From assembly GCA_900315105.1 (NCBI GenBank), contig OMXX01000145.1, positions 1 to 10,227 on the forward strand: DNA of 10,227 bases, in the 5' to 3' direction. Shown here one piece after another: positions 6,773 through 10,227 of this stretch; within the stretch, counting starts at the first letter, position 1, and every line of letters begins with the position of its first letter. The notes under the pieces were generated by a model, which worked only from the letters and a program-made list of their open reading frames with translations, was not told the DNA's origin and searched no databases. Both the position numbers and the translations under genes were made by a program. Origin of the DNA: an uncultured Prevotellaceae bacterium (GTDB lineage: Bacteria; Bacteroidota; Bacteroidia; Bacteroidales; Bacteroidaceae).

Positions 6773-7690
6773 CTATCGTTTCAACTGCTGCTCATCATCA
6801 ATGTCGTTATAGCGAGAGTTATGCCCAACTTCCCATTCACGGTTCTGGTCACGAGAACCTTCCTTGGTGATAGTCGGCTTGCGCAAACGAGGATTGTTTG
6901 AACACTTGGTCTGTTCCTCGTTGTTGTGGTGATGGACTGCTGGATGCTGTTCGAGGGGATGCTCCTGCTGCCAGGCTTTGCGGTCGTTGGTTCGAAGGGT
7001 TTCTACCTGATAGTCCTGCAGGTCAATAAACTCGTCACCATAGGCTATGCGGCCTTTGGATATGTGGGTGCCGAACTGACGGCGAAGCATACGGTTCAGC
7101 TCGCGGGTGGTTAGGTCGGGATTGTCCTCCAGCATCGCATCGATAAACTCGTCCATGCGGTGCAGGCGTTCCTCTTTTGACTGGAATTGCAGGAGTTCGC
7201 TGAGCTTCCACACGTTGCCACCTTTGAAGACGGTCTTGGTCTGGTGGTCGATGATGGTGTAGCCGTAGGGCTTGTCCTTGGAGCCGTGGAAAACGAGGTC
7301 GATGCCAAACTTTTCTTTCATCAGGGCGCGGAGTTCGTCTTTGTCGGCGGTCATGTCGCGATACTTCTTCAGGATGGCGCGGAGCTGTCGGCGTCGCTTC
7401 TCGTCTGGCTCGAAGGATTGCAGGTGCGACTGGACAGTGGCCATCGGCAGGGTGTCGATGACGTGGCCATCGCGCTTAATGCAGAGACTGTCATCCTTCT
7501 CGTAGCACTCATAGCCGCTGGATTCAAGGATGGCCTTGAACTGGCTGATGGTGGAGAAGCGGTAATCCAAGGCTTTCGATGACTTCCTGAGAGCGGACTC
7601 TTTCGTGATGGTCGTTGATTTTGTTGCCAGCAGGATCAACTCGGCTGGTAACAATGTGCAAGTGATTATTGTCGGTGTCATGGTGAGCAT
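6773..7690 (-). pseudogene. Relaxase C-terminal part, out of frame with the catalytic part
   Basis: The real coding signal in this frame begins near 7579 with KALDYRFSTISQFKAILESS, the segment that follows the catalytic domain in Bacteroides-type MOBP relaxases, and runs about 268 residues to TAG 6773-6775. It includes GYECYEKDD, a Lys/Arg-rich middle, KPYGYTIIDHQTKTVFKGG (DNA- or partner-binding region) and a hydrophilic tail with His/Asn clusters. Upstream of 7579, back to ATG 7690, this frame is only a shadow of the catalytic domain, so that ATG is not a true start. The N-terminal part is one frame away (see 7524-8006). Joining them needs a +1 shift near 7575-7580. About 15 residues that I would expect between the two parts also seem missing. 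The likely explanations are a small deletion in the element or an indel error in the read. Confidence 0.75.
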
Positions 7691-8006
7691 AGATCAGAAC
7701 TGGCTGCTCTGGGTCGCCATAGCCCATTTCATCGAGATATTTATGGGCTATCTCCAGCAGTTGCTCATGGGTGTACTCGTCACCTTTACATGAAATCGCA
7801 AGGTGAAACTGCGGCTTCTTGATGCGCTCATTAGATTGATAAGTGTAATCAATGAGCGCCTGTTTCAACTCTTCGGGTGTATAGTTCTGGTCAATGAGGT
7901 CGAAACCATTCATCTCCAGAAGCTCGGCAACACCCTCTGAAACCTTCCGCTCGTTGTAATCGACAGCATGGAAGGTGGTGCTCGACGGTAGAATTGTTGC
8001 TATCAT
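7524..8006 (-). CDS. MOBP-type relaxase, N-terminal catalytic domain (frameshifted gene)
   Basis: A 160-aa frame from ATG 8006 to a premature stop at 7524-7526. It contains the DNA-nicking domain: catalytic Tyr17 in FHAVDYNERKV, the strand FHLAISCKGDEYT, and the metal-binding motif YAHHDTDNNHLHIV (H109, D110, H115, H117), ending with HHERVRSQEVIE. Relaxases nick one strand at oriT, stay joined to the 5' end and pilot it to the recipient. True relaxase sequence stops at about residue 144; the last 16 residues, LGLPLLHHQPVQGHP, are out-of-frame readthrough. The rest of the protein is in the +1 frame (6773-7579). As read, the gene gives a truncated protein, which may still nick. The start lies directly against an octamer array that fills the spacer to the MobC-like gene. 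Confidence 0.88.
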   Translation of the reverse strand: MIATILPSSTTFHAVDYNERKVSEGVAELLEMNGFDLIDQNYTPEELKQALIDYTYQSNERIKKPQFHLAISCKGDEYTHEQLLEIAHKYLDEMGYGDPEQPVLIYAHHDTDNNHLHIVTSRVDPAGNKINDHHERVRSQEVIESLGLPLLHHQPVQGHP

Positions 8007-8117
8007 TTGCAGAATTACTGAAAAATAGAAATTAAGTAATACAGTAATTCAGAAAGACAGAAAATATTAAAGAGACAATTTAAAGCGGCTCTGTCTCTGA
8101 ATTTCAGATTTTATGTA
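8007..8117. repeat. Octamer array 1 in the mobC-relaxase spacer
   Basis: From the base after the relaxase start codon, the spacer divides into 8-base units: TTGCAGAA, TTACTGAA, AAATAGAA, ATTAAGTA, ATACAGTA, ATTCAGAA, AGACAGAA, AATATTAA, AGAGACAA, TTTAAAGC (8007-8086). A 7-base break (GGCTCTG) follows, then TCTCTGAA, TTTCAGAT, TTTATGTA (8094-8117). Three units (TTACTGAA, TCTCTGAA, TTTATGTA) occur exactly in array 2, in the same orientation. The array stops two bases before the mobC stop codon. It would be part of the mob transcript. Confidence 0.75.
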
Positions 8118-8119
8118 AA

Positions 8120-8503
8120 TCAAAGTTTCGACACCTCTTTGGCTATGTCATGTAGTTCCCCCTTTATGCTGCTGATGAGTTTCTGAATTTCTGCAACTTG
8201 GGGATAGAGGGTCTGCTCGAAGAACTGCGGGGTGAGTTCTTCGGCGATTGCCAGCTCATTGGCTCGCTTGACGGTCTGGTTGAAGTTGCCGCCAAGCCAG
8301 CTGAGTTCCTGCTGATACTGGCGATAGAGGGCGGTCATTTCCTTCAGAGCCTTGACTTTGCCGTGGGTGGCGGTGTCGTCAAACTGCCTGACAGCATCGC
8401 GAATCATGGCTGAAATGGTCTTGTAACGGGCAGCTTTCCGCTTAAACAGGGCTTCTTCTTCGGGTGAGAGCCGTACCCATAGTCGTTTTGTTCTTTGCTC
8501 CAT
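8120..8503 (-). CDS. mobC: MobC-like relaxosome accessory protein with RHH N-terminus
   Basis: A 127-aa protein. Residues 8-40 (LWVRLSPEEEALFKRKA through ISAMIRDAVRQF) have the strand-helix-helix pattern of a ribbon-helix-helix DNA-binding domain. Residues 67-82 hold LSWLGGNFNQTVKRAN, matching the MobC-family signature (L-x-x-x-G-N-N-L-N-Q-x-A-R-x-A-N). A C-terminal coiled coil follows (100-127). Such proteins bind oriT next to the nick site, locally open the duplex and recruit the relaxase, and often repress their own promoter. It is the first gene of the mob operon, 190 bp downstream of the promoter at 8698-8729, with AGGA about 12 bases before ATG 8503. The relaxase follows after 113 bp filled by octamer repeats. 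MobC is a functional label; Bacteroides nomenclature varies. Confidence 0.85.
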   Translation of the reverse strand: MEQRTKRLWVRLSPEEEALFKRKAARYKTISAMIRDAVRQFDDTATHGKVKALKEMTALYRQYQQELSWLGGNFNQTVKRANELAIAEELTPQFFEQTLYPQVAEIQKLISSIKGELHDIAKEVSKL

Positions 8504-8529
8504 AGGGCTGTTATCCTGATTATAATGTT

Positions 8530-8665
8530 ACCGAGTTGCGAGGTGACATGCCCCCAGCTTCGCAGATGCTGGCAAGGTGGCTTTTGGGGTGGCGAACGAA
8601 GTTTGTCCGCACAAAAGCACAACTTGCTATTCTGTTTCCACAGGACTCGCCTTGCGGCTTGCTCG
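8530..8665 (-). other. Probable oriT region in the mob leader
   Basis: This GC-rich segment lies between the mob promoter and the MobC-like start, the usual oriT site in small Bacteroides mobilizable elements. On the minus strand it holds CCAGC (8572-8568), a 9-base loop, then GCTGG (8558-8554), followed by GGGCATGTCACCTCGCAAC. A second small stem, GCC-TTGC-GGC, lies near 8648-8660. Short frames on both strands here look like non-coding by-products. The nick position cannot be read from sequence alone. The call rests on position, hairpin and composition. Confidence 0.45.
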
Positions 8666-8697
8666 TCTGCTGCCTTGGTGGGCTGGCCTCGCATCTA

Positions 8698-8729
8698 CAA
8701 AGGTACGGATTTTCGCTGACGTGGGCAAA
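8698..8729 (-). promoter_or_regulatory. Bacteroidota-type promoter of the mob operon
   Basis: Reading the minus strand, TTTG (8729-8726) is followed by 20 bases and then TACCTTTG (8705-8698), an exact match to the -33/-7 pattern TTTG - N19-21 - TAnnTTTG used by the primary sigma factor of Bacteroidota. Transcription would start near 8690 and run through the probable oriT into the MobC-like gene. A CCGAT-GAA-ATCGG hairpin (8748-8760) sits just upstream of the -33 box and could be an operator. Confidence 0.75.
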
Positions 8730-8763
8730 CATTGCGTGTAGAAAGTACCGATGAAATCGGCTG

Positions 8764-9059
8764 TTTCTGGAAGATAGAATTTCTGATTTACTGAATTTCT
8801 TATTTTCTGAATTTCTGAATTACTTAATTGTTGAAAGTATGTATTTCAGTATTTCATAAACTCTGAAAGATAGATTTTCTTAAACTCTGTCTTTCTTAGT
8901 TTCTTATTTACCTATTTGCTGAAATTCTTATTATCTGTATTTCATAAATACTGAATTACTGAATTTATGTATTTCTAAAAGATAGAGTTTCTGAAAGTCT
9001 GAAAGATAGAATTGCATAGTTTCTAAGTATATGAGTCTCTGAAAATATACCTTTCTACA
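8764..9059. repeat. Octamer array 2: 37 in-phase degenerate 8-bp tandem units
   Basis: The 296 bases divide without any phase break into 37 octamers with consensus TTTCTGAA. Position 1 is T or A in all 37 (26 T, 11 A), position 4 is C in 28, and position 6 is never C. Exact TTTCTGAA occurs at units 6, 7 and 29. Variants include TTACTGAA (4, 25), TTTCTTAT (5, 18), TTTCATAA (12, 23) and AGATAGA(A/T/G) (2, 14, 28, 31). An 8-base period is not a multiple of three, and no coding frame is convincing. It occupies the space between the divergent mob promoter (-) and small-ORF promoter (+). Confidence 0.85.
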
Positions 9060-9082
9060 TCGAGGGAAAAGAACGGATGGGG

Positions 9083-9098
9083 CGGCAGAAAGATGCCG
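9083..9098 (+). other. Short hairpin next to octamer array 2
   Basis: CGGCA (9083-9087) and TGCCG (9094-9098) form a perfect 5-bp stem with a GAAAGA loop. It lies just upstream of the -33 box of the small-ORF promoter, in a short GC-rich block (9060-9110) that abruptly follows the AT-rich array. It could be an operator or a boundary of the array module. No T-run follows, so it is not a terminator. Confidence 0.35.
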
Positions 9099-9104
9099 GA
9101 AGCC

Positions 9105-9135
9105 TTGGCGGTCTCGCGGATTTTGCGTATCTTTA
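9105..9135 (+). promoter_or_regulatory. Bacteroidota-type promoter of the 49-aa ORF
   Basis: TTGG (9105-9108), a 19-base spacer, then TATCTTTA (9128-9135) fit the Bacteroidota -33/-7 pattern (last base of the -7 box differs from TAnnTTTG). The predicted start of transcription is near 9142, about 15 bases before ATG 9157. The promoter points toward the replication origin. Confidence 0.55.
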
Positions 9136-9156
9136 CATAAACAAAACGTAAGTACT

Positions 9157-9306
9157 ATGCAGATATTTGTACTGTTCTTCATGCTCGGCTACGGCATCGT
9201 GCTTGGAGCATTCAAGATACTCGTATGCATCGCCAAGCTCGGATGGCTTCTGGCGGCGCTTCTGTGCCGTGTAGTCGGCGAATTGGCTGGTGGGGTTCAC
9301 TGCTAA
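9157..9306 (+). CDS. Small hydrophobic membrane-like protein, 49 aa
   Basis: ATG 9157 to TAA 9304-9306 encodes 49 residues beginning MQIFVLFFMLGYGIVLGAF. Nearly the whole length is hydrophobic: a first span at about residues 2-18, a short Lys-containing turn (FKILVCIAK) and a second span at about 26-40 (LGWLLAALLCRVV), ending AGGVHC. It looks like a one- or two-span inner-membrane peptide. A well-spaced promoter lies directly upstream and a long hairpin directly downstream, making a compact single-gene unit between the mobilization and replication modules. I do not recognise the family. Candidate roles include a small toxin or an entry-exclusion or maintenance peptide; none is shown by the sequence. 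Confidence 0.55.
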   Translation: MQIFVLFFMLGYGIVLGAFKILVCIAKLGWLLAALLCRVVGELAGGVHC

Positions 9307-9333
9307 GGGGGTAGTAGCCATCGACCGATGAGA

Positions 9334-9367
9334 GCCAGATTTCAAGTTTCGATGCTTGAAGCCTGGC
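9334..9367 (+). terminator. Long interrupted hairpin after the 49-aa ORF
   Basis: GCCAG (9334-9338) pairs with CTGGC (9363-9367) and TTCAAG (9341-9346) with CTTGAA (9355-9360). They are separated by a symmetric 2x2 internal loop and closed by an 8-base loop: 11 base pairs in all. It begins 27 bases after the stop codon of the small ORF. Only a weak T-rich stretch follows, so it could be a terminator, an mRNA-stabilising 3' end or an origin structure. Confidence 0.45.
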
Positions 9368-9454
9368 CAATTATTGTGTGCTTATTTCTCGATGAAATGG
9401 ACAAAAAAGGGGACTTTACTCACATGCTCAAATCATAGAATTGCATAGAACATC

Positions 9455-9474
9455 GAACTTAGGAGAAAATGCGC
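9455..9474 (+). repeat. Upstream solitary iteron
   Basis: GAACTTAGGAGAAAATGCGC is an exact copy of the iteron at 9728-9747. It lies about 190 bp upstream of the main cluster, on the other side of the AT-rich unwinding region. It is in the same orientation as the others. Confidence 0.85.
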
Positions 9475-9584
9475 AAAATGGTGCCATAAAGCCCAGATTT
9501 TCTTTTCCCTTTGGTAAATCCGTCGTATCATAGACCTTCATCTTTTTCCCTTTAAGCCCATCCGCCTCTCTCATGCGCGTATAA

Positions 9585-9625
9585 AGCTTTATTTATTAAT
9601 TTATTTATAATAGCTTTATTTAAAG
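9585..9625. other. AT-rich candidate DNA-unwinding element of the origin
   Basis: About 40 bases of almost pure A/T contain an 11-bp direct repeat, AGCTTTATTTA, at 9585-9595 and 9612-9622. It is flanked by the lone iteron upstream and the iteron cluster 40 bp downstream, the position where iteron plasmids melt. No convincing DnaA box was found by eye. Confidence 0.55.
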
Positions 9626-9663
9626 GAAGCCGAACTATGTGTATTTACAGGGGTTTCAGAAGT

Positions 9664-9747
9664 TTTTTCAGGAGAAAATGCGCTGAACTTAGGAGATTTT
9701 GCGCTGGAAGTTAGGAGATTTTGCGCTGAACTTAGGAGAAAATGCGC
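9664..9747 (+). repeat. Iteron cluster: four tandem 20-bp repeats
   Basis: Four units start at 9664 (degenerate left part; core AGGAGAAAATGCGC at 9670-9683), 9685 (GAACTTAGGAGATTTTGCGC), 9707 (GAAGTTAGGAGATTTTGCGC) and 9728 (GAACTTAGGAGAAAATGCGC). Spacing is 21, 22 and 21 bp, two helical turns, so an initiator would bind one face of the DNA. The constant parts are CTTAGGAGA and TGCGC; the four bases between are AAAA or TTTT. Such repeats bind the Rep protein and control replication and copy number. The rep gene starts 200 bp downstream. Confidence 0.92.
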
Positions 9748-9753
9748 TAAATG

Positions 9754-9778
9754 GTTGTCCCAGACGTTGACCCAAGAC
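9754..9778 (+). repeat. Adjacent imperfect direct repeats inside the origin
   Basis: GTTGTCCCAGAC (9754-9765) is followed at once by GTTGACCCAAGAC (9766-9778), a near-perfect 12/13-bp tandem duplication unrelated to the iterons. It lies just past the last tandem iteron and could be a binding site for a host or accessory factor; function unknown. Confidence 0.45.
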
Positions 9779-9812
9779 CGACGGGATGTGATATTCTATG
9801 AGAACATAAATC

Positions 9813-9832
9813 GAACTTAGGAGGTTTTGCGC
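9813..9832 (+). repeat. Downstream solitary iteron near the rep promoter
   Basis: GAACTTAGGAGGTTTTGCGC differs from the TTTT-type iteron at one base (A to G). It is 44 bp upstream of the likely -33 region of the rep promoter, in the same orientation as the cluster. Binding here could let Rep repress its own gene, as is common in iteron plasmids; that is inference. Confidence 0.85.
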
Positions 9833-9875
9833 TTGTCTAAATAAGAAATCTTGGCTTGGAAAATTAACATTCTCG

Positions 9876-9909
9876 TTTTTATCATTACTGAATAGTTGTA
9901 GTAACTTTG
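9876..9909 (+). promoter_or_regulatory. Promoter of the rep gene
   Basis: TAACTTTG (9902-9909) is an exact TAnnTTTG -7 box. A T-rich GTTTTT stretch ending at 9880, 21 bases upstream, is the likely but imperfect -33 box. Transcription would start near 9915, giving a leader of about 35 bases before the first possible start codon. Confidence 0.65.
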
Positions 9910-9949
9910 CATCGAATAATTCAAGCCAAAAGGCAAATGTTAAACAGAA

Positions 9950-10227
9950 ATGATCTTTAAAATGAAACAGAAGATAGAAAACGAAGTCAGCTGCCTGAAC
10001 CTTTCAGAGCCGATGAATATAACACTTCGCTATCCTGCGGTTGGTAAGATAACCCATGAGCAGGTGCGCTGGAGTAATGCAATCGTCAATTCGCCCGTCG
10101 TCTATGGACTGATAGAACGGAGGACACTCTACTTCATCACAGGCGAGGTGAAGCACAAGTACACTGAGAAGAACCTTGGTGTGCCGGACAGTTGGAAGGA
10201 TCTCTATTTCCATCTGACTGACGATGA
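9950..10227 (+). CDS. Plasmid replication initiator (Rep_3/RepB-type), 3' partial
   Basis: The frame opens after an in-frame TAA (9941-9943) and runs off the right edge with 92 codons visible. Starts are possible at ATG 9950 (MIFKMKQK) or ATG 9962 (MKQKIENE); neither has a strong Shine-Dalgarno sequence. Visible segments include LNLSEPMNITLRYPAVGKIT, VNSPVVYGLIERRTLYFITG, VKHKYTEKNLGVPDSWKDLY and FHLTDD, which match the N-terminal winged-helix domain of Rep_3-family initiators from Bacteroides and Prevotella plasmids as I remember them. These proteins bind iterons as monomers to start replication and often repress their own promoter as dimers. Six iterons and an AT-rich region lie directly upstream, which strongly supports the call. 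The C-terminal winged helix is outside the window. Confidence 0.85.
   Translation, partial: MIFKMKQKIENEVSCLNLSEPMNITLRYPAVGKITHEQVRWSNAIVNSPVVYGLIERRTLYFITGEVKHKYTEKNLGVPDSWKDLYFHLTDD

Noticed and set aside
7571..7580. Programmed +1 frameshift in the relaxase
   Set aside because: No known slippery signal or stimulatory structure is apparent, and residues seem to be missing at the junction. A deletion or read error is simpler.
7187..7582. 131-aa open frame on the + strand opposite the relaxase
   Set aside because: It is antisense to well-recognised relaxase sequence, has biased low-complexity composition and no motif. It is a by-product of the GC-rich relaxase codons.
8404..8754. Several overlapping frames of 70-96 aa on both strands upstream of mobC
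   Set aside because: They overlap one another in the GC-rich leader, cross the mob promoter and probable oriT, and show no family motifs.
8764..9059. CRISPR array
   Set aside because: No repeat-spacer structure, repeats of only 8 bp that are contiguous, and no cas genes.
8931..9182. 83-aa minus-strand frame across the octamer array
   Set aside because: An 8-bp period is incompatible with ordinary coding, and the translation lacks domain features and simply follows the repeat.

Overview
The window looks like part of a mobilizable plasmid, or an integrated plasmid-like element, from the Bacteroidales, most likely Prevotella or a relative. Four signs support this: (i) three promoters match the Bacteroidota pattern (TTTG- or TTG-like -33 box, 19-21 bp spacer, TAnnTTTG-like -7 box); (ii) a MOBP-type relaxase and MobC-like accessory protein of Bacteroides style; (iii) a Rep_3-type initiator gene behind iterons; (iv) a BspA-type leucine-rich-repeat protein. 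The assignment comes from reading motifs, not from a database search.

Layout. 1-1642 (+): the 3' part of a sirtuin gene without the usual zinc cysteines, a 76-aa helicase-associated-domain protein, a Nudix hydrolase, then, after a short gap, a SLOG/DprA-like Rossmann protein. These share an NAD/ADP-ribose/nucleotide theme. 1780-3105 (+): an AT-rich two-gene unit, a 76-aa acidic unknown and a 360-aa protein with a PD-(D/E)xK nuclease core. 3149-5412 (+): a 58-aa beta-rich small protein, a beta-CASP/RNase J-like metallo-hydrolase and a calcineurin-like phosphoesterase whose start overlaps the hydrolase stop (ATGA). 5368-6640 (-): a cytoplasmic LRR protein, overlapping the phosphoesterase tail to tail, and a 149-aa protein whose C-terminal half resembles the coiled-coil part of GyrA/ParC.

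6773-8503 (-) is the mobilization module. The relaxase is split by a frameshift into a catalytic N-terminal part and a C-terminal part, and the MobC-like gene lies upstream of it. A strong promoter at 8698-8729 drives the module, and its leader (8504-8695) is the probable oriT. 8764-9306 holds a long octamer array and a promoter feeding a 49-aa hydrophobic protein. 9307-9949 is the replication origin: a long hairpin, six iterons, an AT-rich unwinding region with an 11-bp direct repeat, and the rep promoter. The rep gene starts at 9950 and runs off the window.

The most unusual signal is a degenerate tandem repeat with an exact 8-bp period. It has 37 consecutive in-phase units (consensus TTTCTGAA) at 8764-9059, and a second array with the same consensus and orientation fills the whole mobC-relaxase spacer (8007-8117). 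The two arrays flank mobC, the probable oriT and the mob promoter. I know of no named element that matches. Unspaced short repeats bound by ribbon-helix-helix proteins are a plausible analogy, and the MobC-like protein has such an N-terminus.
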